Shown here piece by piece: positions 1 to 8,037 of a stretch of DNA of 64,000 nt. The DNA is taken from assembly GCF_030813435.1 (NCBI RefSeq), contig NZ_JAUSUG010000009.1, positions 62,001 through 126,000 on the forward strand. Direction: 5' to 3'. Origin of the DNA: Evansella vedderi (lineage in GTDB: Bacteria; Bacillota; Bacilli; Bacillales; Salisediminibacteriaceae). Position 1 is the stretch's first letter. The number at the start of each line of letters is the position of its first letter. The notes beneath the pieces are model-generated. The model saw nothing but the letters and a program-made list of their open reading frames with translations. It had not been told where the DNA came from and made no database searches. The translations under genes were made by a program, and so were the position numbers.

Positions 1-1
1 G

Positions 2-1372
2 GGCAAAAGCTTAGCCTTAAATTTTGAAAGCAGAGCCTATTCCGTATCCATTCATGACATTTCCAAGGAGAAATTGGAGGAAATTGCTCGAGAAAATAAC
101 GATAAAAATATCGTTTGTACATACAGTGTGGAAGAGTTTGTTAATTCCCTAGAAGTACCAAGGAAAATCGTTTTAATGGTACAAGCCGGCGAAATTACTG
201 ATAAAGCTATTGAATCCCTGCTCCCTTATCTAACGGAAAAGGACATTTTGATTGATGGAGGAAATACATACTATGAAGACACGATTCGACGTAATAAATA
301 TCTTGCGGAAAAGGGAATCCACTTTATAGGTACTGGAGTTTCAGGGGGGGAAGAAGGGGCTTTAAAAGGACCATCGATTATGCCTGGTGGACAACGGGAA
401 GCCTATGAGCTTGTTGAACCCATGTTAAAAGATATCTCCTCTAAAGTAAATGGCGATCCATGCTGTATATATATTGGTCCTGACGGAGCAGGTCATTATG
501 TAAAAATGGTTCACAATGGGATTGAATACGGCGATATGCAGCTCATTTGTGAGGCTTATTTTATAATGAAGCATGTCTTGGAATTAAGGGCTGATGAACT
601 TCACCGTATCTTCTCTGATTGGAACAACGGGGAGCTTGACAGCTATTTAATAGAAATAACTGCAAACATCTTCACAAAGGTGGATGAAGAAACAGGTAAG
701 CCTTTAGTTGATGTCATTTTAGATACAGCAGGTCATAAGGGAACTGGAAAATGGACAAGCAAAAGTTCTTTGGATTTAGGTGTTCCTTCACCTATTATTA
801 CTGAATCAGTGTTTACCCGATTCCTTTCGGCTATGAAAGAAGAACGGGTGAAAGCAAGTACTGTTTTGTCTGGACCAAATGTTGAACCATTCAAAGAAAA
901 TAAAGAAGCTTTTATTGAATTAATTAGACAAGCATTATATATGAGTAAAATTTGTTCCTATGCACAGGGGTTTGCTCAGTTAAAAGCAGCATCTGAAGAA
1001 TATAATTGGAATTTGCAATACGGAGACATTGCCACGATCTTTAGAGGAGGATGTATCATCCGTGCCGCTTTCCTACAAAACATTAAGGAAGCATATGATC
1101 GGGATGCTAATTTACCAAATCTATTATTAGACCCTTATTTCAAAGAAATTACGGATAATTATCAGACTGCCCTAAGAGAAGTAGTGGCTGTTGCTGTTAA
1201 AAGGGGAGTACCTGTACCTGGATTCACAGCTGCCATTGCATACTTTGACAGCTACCGTACAGAGCAGCTTCCTACCAATCTACTTCAAGCACAACGTGAT
1301 TACTTTGGTGCTCATACGTATCAACGTATTGATAAAGAAGGATCATTCCATACAAATTGGCTAGAAAAATAA
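2..1372 (+). CDS. gnd: 6-phosphogluconate dehydrogenase, decarboxylating (5' end cut by window)
   Basis: Oxidises and decarboxylates 6-phosphogluconate to ribulose 5-phosphate with reduction of NAD(P)+, in the cytosolic oxidative pentose phosphate pathway. The frame is open from base 2 and already reads [17 protein letters not shown], the N-terminal Rossmann region of the family, so the true start lies roughly a dozen codons to the left of the window. A TTG at 74 is an internal codon, not a start. Visible motifs are [16 protein letters not shown] (substrate loop), [11 protein letters not shown] (catalytic Lys and His-Asn), [12 protein letters not shown] and [12 protein letters not shown]. The C-terminus ([10 protein letters not shown]...NWLEK) is complete, and the visible 456 residues fit a family length of about 470. 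A terminator follows directly. The partner zwf lies 3.7 kb away on the opposite strand. Confidence 0.96.
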   Translation, partial: GKSLALNFESRAYSVSIHDISKEKLEEIARENNDKNIVCTYSVEEFVNSLEVPRKIVLMVQAGEITDKAIESLLPYLTEKDILIDGGNTYYEDTIRRNKYLAEKGIHFIGTGVSGGEEGALKGPSIMPGGQREAYELVEPMLKDISSKVNGDPCCIYIGPDGAGHYVKMVHNGIEYGDMQLICEAYFIMKHVLELRADELHRIFSDWNNGELDSYLIEITANIFTKVDEETGKPLVDVILDTAGHKGTGKWTSKSSLDLGVPSPIITESVFTRFLSAMKEERVKASTVLSGPNVEPFKENKEAFIELIRQALYMSKICSYAQGFAQLKAASEEYNWNLQYGDIATIFRGGCIIRAAFLQNIKEAYDRDANLPNLLLDPYFKEITDNYQTALREVVAVAVKRGVPVPGFTAAIAYFDSYRTEQLPTNLLQAQRDYFGAHTYQRIDKEGSFHTNWLEK

Positions 1373-1382
1373 GGTGTATATA

Positions 1383-1422
1383 AAAAATGGGAACCCAAAA
1401 ATCGGTTCCCATTTTTATTTTT
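1383..1422 (+). terminator. Rho-independent terminator of gnd
   Basis: A stem of AAAAATGGGAACC pairs with GGTTCCCATTTTT around an 8-base loop and is followed by a T-rich run. It starts about 10 bases after the gnd stop codon. Confidence 0.9.
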
Positions 1423-1481
1423 TGGCTTTGATAAAGGATATTGTTGATTTTTAAACAACGTTGATTGAAGGGGAAGATGCG

Positions 1482-1640
1482 AGACTGTCTCTTCCTCTGC
1501 AAGCTTAGCTTTGTAGCGTATCCATCGAGACAAATCGACGTTATTTCGAAGAAGCAATGCTCTTTCCTAGCGGGAAAAGCAACGGCTGAAGACCCCACAG
1601 GGACGAGGAGGCTGAAGCATTGCCCGCGGACAGCGAGTAT
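1482..1640 (+). repeat. Bacillaceae intergenic repeat, copy A
   Basis: About 160 bases that match, in inverted orientation, the segment at 49404-49570. Shared blocks include CTGTCTCTTCCTCT, GTATCC.TCGAGACAA, AAGACCCCACAGGG, GAGGAGGCT and GCCCGCGGA.AGCGAGT. Sequences with the GACCCCACAGGG / GAGGAGGCT / CCGCGGA core are familiar as dispersed non-coding repeats in Bacillaceae. Frames running through it (for example the minus-strand frame at 1272-1598) look unrelated to any protein. The copy sits between the gnd terminator and the ectA promoter region, in the 635-base gap that is otherwise AT-rich. Confidence 0.75.
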
Positions 1641-1881
1641 CTGAAGAGAAAATCAACATCAAAGTTTTACAGAGCTTATTTTTTAAAATTAATTTTTAAT
1701 TGGACGAATTATTTCTAGGCACTTGCTTATTTTTTTACAAATAATAGCAATCATTTTGTCGGAATTTATCAAATCGCTTGAAATCGATACGATATAAGAG
1801 CAATAAAAAAGATTTGTACCCCTTATCTACTTGTCAGTACATTAATCAATGCTTAGAGCTAATAATCCTATTTAAACAGGT

Positions 1882-1910
1882 TTGATAAAATCTCAAGAAA
1901 TTAATACCAT
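1882..1910 (+). promoter_or_regulatory. Candidate sigma-A promoter of ectABC with overlapping inverted repeat
   Basis: TTGATA (1882-1887) is separated by 17 bases from TACCAT (1905-1910). The -10 is imperfect (4 of 6), and the inverted repeat CATTAA-tattg-TTAATG (1908-1924) overlaps its end and could be an operator. The implied 5' UTR is about 90 bases. An orphan AGGAGGGG sequence lies within it at 1949-1956. The assignment rests on sequence only; other starts in this AT-rich region are possible. Confidence 0.4.
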
Positions 1911-2007
1911 TAATATTGTTAATGTAACTTTCTTTACGAAACCTTACGAGGAGGGGATTTTTTATCAATAACGGAAAATCACTTTTTAACAGAGGTGAAA
2001 AATCTTA

Positions 2008-2517
2008 ATGGCAAATAAAACACAAGCAGTCCTGGATACCTTTTCTATGAGTAAACCAACTACCAGTGATGGAACTCCCATGTGGGAATTGGTTAAAGCT
2101 TCTACATTAGACCTCAATTCTCCATATAAATATATTATGATGTGTGAGTTTTTCTCAGAAACATGTATTGTGGCTAAAGAAAAAGACAAATTAGTTGGAT
2201 TTGTCACCGCATTTATCCCTCCTGAAAAACCTGATGTACTTTTCATTTGGCAAGTTGGTGTTGATGCATCACAGCGTGGCAAAGGAGTCGCATCAAAGAT
2301 GTTAAACGAACTCCTAAGAAGAAATGCGTGTAAGAATGTTAGATTTGTAGAAGCGACGGTTACTTCAACTAACGCAGCTTCTCAATCATTATTCTTTAAG
2401 TTAGCACGGGAACATGGTACTGATTGTGATGTTAGTGAATGTTTCCCGGAGGAGCTATTCCCAAATGGTAACCATGAGGCGGAATTTACGTACCGCATTG
2501 GACCTTTATCCGAGTAA
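2008..2517 (+). CDS. ectA: L-2,4-diaminobutyrate acetyltransferase (ectoine synthesis)
   Basis: Transfers an acetyl group from acetyl-CoA to the 4-amino group of L-2,4-diaminobutyrate to give N-gamma-acetyl-diaminobutyrate, the second step of ectoine synthesis. The 169-aa product is a GNAT-fold protein of normal EctA length. The acetyl-CoA pyrophosphate loop is QRGKGVA (residues 89-95), preceded by the beta-strand FIWQVGVD. An AGAGGTGA ribosome binding site lies 10 bases before the ATG. The gene is first in a tight ectA-ectB-ectC operon (spacings 54 and 24 bases), which confirms the assignment, and all three reach the terminator at 4301. The cytosolic product feeds EctC after EctB has made the substrate. 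Confidence 0.96.
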   Translation: MANKTQAVLDTFSMSKPTTSDGTPMWELVKASTLDLNSPYKYIMMCEFFSETCIVAKEKDKLVGFVTAFIPPEKPDVLFIWQVGVDASQRGKGVASKMLNELLRRNACKNVRFVEATVTSTNAASQSLFFKLAREHGTDCDVSECFPEELFPNGNHEAEFTYRIGPLSE

Positions 2518-2571
2518 ACCAATAAAGTTACTGAGCTTTATACAAAAAACAATGGAGGTATTTCTAAAACA

Positions 2572-3855
2572 ATGAATAAAAACGATTTGAGCATCTTCGA
2601 AGAAATTGAGTCAAGTGTACGGAGTTATGTACGAGGCTTCCCAACTGTTTTTACAAAAGCAAAAGGATATCAGATGTGGGATGAAGCTGGAAAGGAATAT
2701 ATCGATTTCTTCTCTGGTGCAGGTGCTCTAAATTATGGTCATAATGACCCTAAAATGAAACAGAAATTAATCGAATACCTAATGAGTGATGGTGTTACAC
2801 ATTCACTAGATATGGCAACTTCTGCAAAAAGAGACTTCTTAAAGAAATTTAATGATGTTATTTTAAAACCAAGAAACTTAAACTATAAGGTAATGTTCCC
2901 TGGTCCAACAGGTACAAACACGGTGGAAAGTGCATTAAAGTTAGCGCGTAAAGTAACTGGAAGAACGGATGTCATCAGCTTCACAAATGGATTCCACGGT
3001 ATGACAATTGGATCTTTGTCAGTAACAGGAAATGCTTCTAAACGGGCAGGTGCCGGAATTCCACTAAACCACACTGTTACAATGCCTTATGATAACTTCG
3101 TAAATGACGAAATGGATACATTAGATTATCTTGAACGTTTCCTTGAGGATAATGGAAGTGGTGTTGATACACCTGCTGCTATGATCTTAGAAACAGTTCA
3201 AGGTGAAGGCGGCATTAATGCTGCAAGATTTGACTGGATCAAACGAGTAGATGAAATTTGTAAGAAATATAGTATTCTCCTTATCATCGATGATGTTCAA
3301 GCGGGTGTAGGAAGAACAGGTCCTTTCTTCTCCTTTGAACCTGCAGGTATTGAGCCAGATATTATTTGCCTATCAAAATCTATTGGTGGATATGGAATGC
3401 CATTGGCCTTAACATTATTTAAGCCAGAGCTTGATATTTGGAATCCTGGGGAGCATAACGGAACATTCCGTGGAAACAACCCTGCCTTTATAACAGCAAC
3501 AGAATCTTTATCTTATTGGGAAGATAAGTCCTTTGAAGAAAGCATTAATGCTAAATCTGAAAAAATCACGAAATTCCTTCAAAGTATTGTAGATAAATAT
3601 CCAGAATTAGAAGGTAATGTTCGTGGCCGCGGGTTCATGCAAGGGATTGAGTGTGGAGTCGACGGTCTGGCTTCTAAGGTTGCAGAAGAATCCTTTAATC
3701 GAGGATTAATTATGGAGACCTCTGGTGTAAATGATCAAGTATTTAAACTATTCCCACCATTGATTATTGACGATGCTGGACTTGAAAAAGGATTTAAGAT
3801 TATTGAAGAAAGTGTAAAAAGCTTAATCTCAGCAGAAGAATTAGTAGCAAATTAA
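2572..3855 (+). CDS. ectB: Diaminobutyrate--2-oxoglutarate transaminase
   Basis: PLP-dependent class III aminotransferase that converts L-aspartate 4-semialdehyde plus glutamate to L-2,4-diaminobutyrate plus 2-oxoglutarate, the first committed step of ectoine synthesis. The 427-aa length is normal for EctB. Visible features are the N-terminal [15 protein letters not shown] block, the cofactor-phosphate region [17 protein letters not shown], the Asp of [15 protein letters not shown] that contacts the PLP ring nitrogen, and the Schiff-base Lys269 in [11 protein letters not shown]. It lies between ectA and ectC with a good AATGGAGG ribosome binding site. No aspartokinase or aspartate-semialdehyde dehydrogenase gene accompanies the operon here, so the precursor presumably comes from general lysine/threonine metabolism. 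Confidence 0.97.
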   Translation: MNKNDLSIFEEIESSVRSYVRGFPTVFTKAKGYQMWDEAGKEYIDFFSGAGALNYGHNDPKMKQKLIEYLMSDGVTHSLDMATSAKRDFLKKFNDVILKPRNLNYKVMFPGPTGTNTVESALKLARKVTGRTDVISFTNGFHGMTIGSLSVTGNASKRAGAGIPLNHTVTMPYDNFVNDEMDTLDYLERFLEDNGSGVDTPAAMILETVQGEGGINAARFDWIKRVDEICKKYSILLIIDDVQAGVGRTGPFFSFEPAGIEPDIICLSKSIGGYGMPLALTLFKPELDIWNPGEHNGTFRGNNPAFITATESLSYWEDKSFEESINAKSEKITKFLQSIVDKYPELEGNVRGRGFMQGIECGVDGLASKVAEESFNRGLIMETSGVNDQVFKLFPPLIIDDAGLEKGFKIIEESVKSLISAEELVAN

Positions 3856-3879
3856 TTAGGAAATTTAGGAGGAAACAAC

Positions 3880-4266
3880 ATGAAAGTAGTTAAACTAGAA
3901 GATATTATTGGTACAGATCAGGAAGTAGATGGAGGTAACTGGGTAAGTCGCCGCCTTCTATTAGCAAAGGATGGCATGGGTTACTCTGTACATGACACAA
4001 TTATCAAAGCAGGAACTGAAACTCACATTTGGTACCAAAACCACCTAGAAGCAGTATATTGTATCGAAGGTGAAGGAGAAGTTGTAACACTAAAGGATAA
4101 CAAGGTACACAAAATCACTGCAGGAACTCTTTATTCATTAGATGAGCATGATGAACATCTATTACGTGGGAAAACAGATATGCGAATGGTTTGTGTATTC
4201 AACCCACCTATCACAGGTAAAGAAGTACATGATGAAAATGGTGTATATCCAGTAATTAAGGAGTAA
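3880..4266 (+). CDS. ectC: L-ectoine synthase
   Basis: Closes the ring of N-gamma-acetyl-diaminobutyrate to ectoine, a compatible solute that accumulates in the cytosol at high salinity. The 128-aa protein is a single cupin. The family core [20 protein letters not shown] and the late [10 protein letters not shown] block carry the acidic, Tyr and His residues expected to bind metal and substrate. A TTAGGAGG ribosome binding site precedes the ATG. It is the last gene of the operon: no ectD (ectoine hydroxylase) follows, so the strain probably makes ectoine rather than 5-hydroxyectoine unless ectD lies elsewhere. Confidence 0.97.
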   Translation: MKVVKLEDIIGTDQEVDGGNWVSRRLLLAKDGMGYSVHDTIIKAGTETHIWYQNHLEAVYCIEGEGEVVTLKDNKVHKITAGTLYSLDEHDEHLLRGKTDMRMVCVFNPPITGKEVHDENGVYPVIKE

Positions 4267-4300
4267 CTTCCTTAAACATAAATCTACCTCGCTTTTAAAG

Positions 4301-4336
4301 GATGCCCTATTATAGACTATAGGGCATCTCTTTTTA
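4301..4336 (+). terminator. Terminator of ectABC
   Basis: GATGCCCTAT (4301-4310) pairs perfectly with ATAGGGCATC (4319-4328) around an 8-base loop and is followed by TCTTTTTAT. It lies 35 bases after the ectC stop. Confidence 0.93.
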
Positions 4337-4393
4337 TGTATACTGTTGGAAGATAAAAACTGTACTTGTTCGAGACAAGGGGGTGTGGAAAGC

Positions 4394-4448
4394 AAAAAAA
4401 GCTGATTTTAAATCAGGAATCGTCTTCCTTCATTAAACCAGCTTTAAT
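4394..4448 (-). terminator. Likely terminator of the zwf-cyclase operon
   Basis: Read on the minus strand, AAAGCTG near 4447 can pair with CAGCTTT before a run of seven T, and the inner palindrome CTGATTTTAAATCAG (4402-4416) strengthens the 3' arm. It lies just past the cyclase stop codon. The large loop makes it less certain than the others. Confidence 0.5.
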
Positions 4449-4459
4449 TATATCAACTA

Positions 4460-5074
4460 TTATTTTTCATCAATCAATAACACACGGGCTGGGGAAGCAT
4501 CTGTCCCCACAAGCTTCAACGGTGCTGCAACCATTAAATACTGCCCCTCTGTCACGTCTTTTAAGCGTAAACCTTCTATTATTATAATATTGTTACCAAA
4601 AAGTGTTTTATGGGTTGGATGCCCCTCCTGGCTCCTTTCAATACCCAGGGAATCTATACCCACTCCCCTAATACCCTTTTCCGCTAAAAGTCGAGCTCCA
4701 TCTTCTGCTACAAAAATAAAACCAAAATTAAATTCCTCGTCAAATGAATTTTTTGTTTTAAGCAAAATAAAATCATTTTCTTGAATGTCTAAACCCTCTA
4801 GATCTGCGGCTGTAATTCTGTCTTCCACATTCGTTAAATCAAAGACTTTACATTGCCCAACTAGTTTTTCCAGTTCTATTGTTTCGAAGGTTGCACCACC
4901 TTCCACCATATGTAGTGGTGAGTCAATATGAGTTCCAGAATGAACATCAAGATCTAATCTAGATTCAGTTACATAACCATTCGTTACCGTATTAAATTTA
5001 GGCTGTTTCTCTGGTTTGTTTTTATATACGGGCATCCCTTCGTATATGGATGAACTAATATCAATTACTTTCAC
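4460..5074 (-). CDS. Cyclase-family (kynurenine formamidase-like) metal hydrolase
   Basis: A 204-aa member of the cyclase/arylformamidase superfamily, whose members hydrolyse N-formylkynurenine or other amides and lactones with bound zinc or manganese. The signature HxGTHxDxPxH is intact: His45, His49, Asp51 and His55. I place the start at the GTG at 5074, which has AAAGGGGG eight bases upstream and lies 22 bases after the zwf stop. The longer frame would overlap zwf and carries no family sequence. No other tryptophan-catabolic gene is nearby, so kynurenine is not implied as substrate. Its position in the zwf transcription unit is noteworthy, but the reaction cannot be told from the sequence. 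Confidence 0.85.
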   Translation of the reverse strand: MKVIDISSSIYEGMPVYKNKPEKQPKFNTVTNGYVTESRLDLDVHSGTHIDSPLHMVEGGATFETIELEKLVGQCKVFDLTNVEDRITAADLEGLDIQENDFILLKTKNSFDEEFNFGFIFVAEDGARLLAEKGIRGVGIDSLGIERSQEGHPTHKTLFGNNIIIIEGLRLKDVTEGQYLMVAAPLKLVGTDASPARVLLIDEK

Positions 5075-5096
5075 TCGTGTTTCCCCCTTTAATAAA

Positions 5097-6605
5097 TTAC
5101 ACTTCATATTTCTCATCACTATCAAAAAGTGACCACCAATGGAATCCATCTTTCTTCAAAAGTTCTTCAGAAGCCTTTGGACCCATTGTTCCAGCCTTGT
5201 AGTTTGGAAAGTCCCCAGGATGATTTTTTTCCCAATAGTTGGAAATAACATCAATAAAGTTCCAAGACAGATTCAACTCATCCCAGTGTGCAAAGTTTGT
5301 TGTGTCTCCGAGCATGCAGTCGTACAATAACCTCTCATAGGCTTCAGGAGTATTAATACTATCCACGCTATTATTACTATAATCTAATTGCACTGGCGTA
5401 GTTTCTCCAGTAGGTCCTACCTTCTTTCCATTAAGTAAGAGAGTAATACCTTCATCTGGCTGGATATGAATAATTAATAAATTTGGATGGGTGGATTGTT
5501 GCTGATCAAAATACAAGTTCATTGGTAACTCTTTGAACTGGATAACAATTTTAGTGGACTTTAGGCTCATCCGTTTTCCTGTCCGAATATAAAATGGAAC
5601 CCCGGCCCATCTATGATTATCAATAAGTAATTTACCTGCTACAAAGGTTTCTGTTCCAGAATTAGGATCCACCTTTTCTTCTTCGCGATATCCAATGACA
5701 GATTTACCATTCATCTCTCCGGGGCCATACTGACCTCTTATGAAGTAGTTATCCAACTCTATAGGTTCCATTGGTCGTAGAGCTCGAAGAACTTTAATTT
5801 TTTCACTTCTGATTTCGTCAGGTGTTAAACGTATTGGGGGATCCATCGCAATTAAGGATACCATTTGTAGCATATGGTTTTGTACCATGTCCCGCAGTGC
5901 ACCTGAGGTTTCGTAATAACCTCCACGGTCTTCTACCCCTAAAGTTTCACAGGAAGTGATTTGTATATTGGAAATATAGCGGTTATTCCATAATGGCTCA
6001 AAAATAGCATTTGCAAAGCGGATTACTTCGATATTCTGTACCATTTCCTTACCTAAATAATGATCAATTCGATAAATTTGATCCTCATCAAAGGCTTCTC
6101 TGATTTCTTCATTTAATTGATTAGCAGATGGATAATCATGACCAAATGGCTTTTCGATAACAAGTCTTGACCAACCCTTTGTATTCGTTAAACCTTCTGA
6201 CTTTAAATTGGAAGCTATAGTACCGAAAAATTCAGGAGCCATTGCCATATAGAAAATACGGTTTCCAGGTATATCGAAATCATTATCTAACTTGTTAAGG
6301 ATTGTATTTAAACTATCATAGGAACTCTTACTAGTTACATCAAAGGGTAAATAAAAGAAATGCTTACAAAAGTCTTTTAAATCTCCTACATTAGGGTCTA
6401 TTTCCCCTTTGATGGATTGATAAACCGTATCCCTTAAGGTTTCGTCTGTCCATTCCCGGCGTGCTACTCCTACTACAGCAAAATTCTCTGATAATCTCCC
6501 TTTATTATACAAATGGTAAATCGATGGGAATAACTTTCGTTTTGCTAAGTCCCCTGTTGCTCCAAAAATAACAATGAGTGTTTTTGGTTTTGTTCGTGCA
6601 GTCAT
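5097..6605 (-). CDS. zwf: Glucose-6-phosphate 1-dehydrogenase
   Basis: Oxidises glucose 6-phosphate to 6-phosphogluconolactone with NADP+, the entry step of the oxidative pentose phosphate pathway. The 502-aa length is normal. The N-terminus has the Rossmann motif FGATGDLAKRKL, and the active-site signature RIDHYLGKE is intact. The ATG at 6605 is taken as start because GTGAGG nine bases upstream is its ribosome binding site; the in-frame GTG at 6620 is part of that site. The cyclase gene follows after 22 bases. The 235 bases upstream are AT-rich, with a short CCCTTT/AAAGGG inverted repeat near 6725 and no clear promoter. Gnd, which acts two steps later, is the first gene of this window. Confidence 0.97.
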   Translation of the reverse strand: MTARTKPKTLIVIFGATGDLAKRKLFPSIYHLYNKGRLSENFAVVGVARREWTDETLRDTVYQSIKGEIDPNVGDLKDFCKHFFYLPFDVTSKSSYDSLNTILNKLDNDFDIPGNRIFYMAMAPEFFGTIASNLKSEGLTNTKGWSRLVIEKPFGHDYPSANQLNEEIREAFDEDQIYRIDHYLGKEMVQNIEVIRFANAIFEPLWNNRYISNIQITSCETLGVEDRGGYYETSGALRDMVQNHMLQMVSLIAMDPPIRLTPDEIRSEKIKVLRALRPMEPIELDNYFIRGQYGPGEMNGKSVIGYREEEKVDPNSGTETFVAGKLLIDNHRWAGVPFYIRTGKRMSLKSTKIVIQFKELPMNLYFDQQQSTHPNLLIIHIQPDEGITLLLNGKKVGPTGETTPVQLDYSNNSVDSINTPEAYERLLYDCMLGDTTNFAHWDELNLSWNFIDVISNYWEKNHPGDFPNYKAGTMGPKASEELLKKDGFHWWSLFDSDEKYEV

Positions 6606-6840
6606 ATAATTAAGCCTCACTTTGTATATACTTAGTTAAAAATTTTTTTTATTATGTATCCAATAATTCTTTTTAGAAGTTTTCCCTGCTAAAAATATAA
6701 TTATCACAACTAAAATAACAATAGCCCTTTAGCAAAAAGGGACACGTATTAATATAACTTATTTTCTTATCCTATTCCATAATTTAAAACTATTTTGACT
6801 AAATTTCTTTCATTAGTTATTCCATAAGCTTTTATCATAT

Positions 6841-6887
6841 AAAAGGATACTGCGGAGCCTTTATCTAAAAAAGACTCCGCAGCATCC
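6841..6887 (-). terminator. Terminator of the ring-cleaving dioxygenase gene
   Basis: On the minus strand GGATGCTGCGGAG pairs with CTCCGCAGTATCC (one mismatch), followed by TTTTAT. It begins 13 bases after the stop codon at 6901. Confidence 0.88.
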
Positions 6888-6900
6888 TTTCCAATAATTC

Positions 6901-7884
6901 TTACTCCTTTGTATCTAGGGGCTTTAATTTTGCTTCAATGGATTCGCGCTGATCTTCAAAATATGGCGGCAGTGCTAAATTTTCACCTAAATGCTCAAAA
7001 TCCTCATCTGTTTCAAATCCAGGACCATCTGTTGCAAGCTCAAATAAGATTCCATTCGGCTCACGGAAATAGAGGGAACGGAAATAATAACGCTCCACAA
7101 ATCCTGAGTTTGGTATGTTTAGCTCACTAGTTACTTTAACCCACTTTTTTAGTTCCTTTTCGTTCTCCACTCGAAAGGCAACATGGTGAACACTACCTCT
7201 TCCTTGCCTTTCACTGGGAAGATCCTTACATTCAACAACATGTACTTCAGCGCCTGTTCCACCCTCTCCCGTTTCAAAAACAAAAACGTCTTTTTCTGAT
7301 CCATCTATTTTTGTTCTATACCTTCCCTTTTCACGGAAGCCTAATACATTAATTAAAGATTTAGTAGTTCGCTCTAACCTTGAAACAGTAAGTACTACGG
7401 GACCAAGTCCTAAAATTCCATGTTCTTTTGGTACCGTACTCTTCTCCCAAGGAGTCCCCCCTGCAACCCCTTCGTTCTTTTCATCAGACACTAAAATAAG
7501 TCTTTGCCCCTCGAAATCACGAAAGGCAAGAGTTGCTCGTCCACTGTCCTTCATTATCTCATCATGGTCGACCTCATATTCTTCCAACCTCATTTTCCAA
7601 TAATTCAATGATTCATCATTAGGTACCCTTAATGAAGTTGCTGAAATTGTATTTGTTCCATATTGAGTTCTTCCTGCAAAAGGAATTTCGAAAAACGTCA
7701 AATCTGTTCCCGGATTCCCCCTTTCATCTGCATAAAAGAGGTGATACATGGATGTATCATCCTGGTTGACTGTTTTTTTTACTAAGCGAAGTCCCAATGT
7801 TTTCGTATAAAAGTCATAGTTTTCCTTGGCATTTGCTGTTATAGCAGAAACGTGGTGTATTCCTAACAATGGCTTTAAGTCCAA
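6901..7884 (-). CDS. Ring-cleaving dioxygenase of the MhqO/MhqA type
   Basis: Two vicinal-oxygen-chelate domains in 327 aa, matching the MhqO/MhqA/MhqE family that B. subtilis uses against hydroquinones and other quinone-like compounds. Domain 1 starts at LGIHHVSAITANA and domain 2 at LGLGPVVLTVSRL. Likely metal ligands are a His in each GIHHVSA and SVHHVAF motif and the Glu of GILFELAT. The start is a TTG at 7884 with AAGGGTGA seven bases upstream. The gene is monocistronic and diverges from the AbrB-family gene. In B. subtilis such genes are controlled by MhqR or YodB; no regulator gene is present here. Substrate is inferred from the family only. Confidence 0.88.
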   Translation of the reverse strand: MDLKPLLGIHHVSAITANAKENYDFYTKTLGLRLVKKTVNQDDTSMYHLFYADERGNPGTDLTFFEIPFAGRTQYGTNTISATSLRVPNDESLNYWKMRLEEYEVDHDEIMKDSGRATLAFRDFEGQRLILVSDEKNEGVAGGTPWEKSTVPKEHGILGLGPVVLTVSRLERTTKSLINVLGFREKGRYRTKIDGSEKDVFVFETGEGGTGAEVHVVECKDLPSERQGRGSVHHVAFRVENEKELKKWVKVTSELNIPNSGFVERYYFRSLYFREPNGILFELATDGPGFETDEDFEHLGENLALPPYFEDQRESIEAKLKPLDTKE

Positions 7885-7917
7885 AATTCTTCACCCTTCC
7901 TAGGATCAAATTACATA

Positions 7918-7941
7918 AAAGTATGTTACTTACTAAAGTAT
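7918..7941. promoter_or_regulatory. Operator-like tandem AAAGTAT repeats
   Basis: AAAGTAT occurs at 7918-7924 and 7935-7941, 17 bases apart on one strand, and the palindrome AGTA-TGT-TACT (7920-7930) lies between. The site is 34 bases upstream of the dioxygenase start, where a quinone-responsive repressor would be expected. This is position-based inference. Confidence 0.3.
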
Positions 7942-8037
7942 AGTGAAGTTAAATATATGTGTAAATAATTATTTCTATAAACGAAATAGACAAACTTGAA
8001 ATATGTTACAATGGTTTTGAGAAAAGAGGAGATAAAA

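Noticed and set aside
1272-1598. 78- and 108-aa minus-strand frames at the end of gnd
   Set aside because: They run antisense to gnd, through its terminator and into repeat copy A.
1949-1956. AGGAGGGG sequence in the ectA leader as ribosome binding site of a leader peptide
   Set aside because: No ATG, GTG or TTG lies at a usable distance, and the in-frame reading soon meets a stop. It may be chance or part of an RNA structure.
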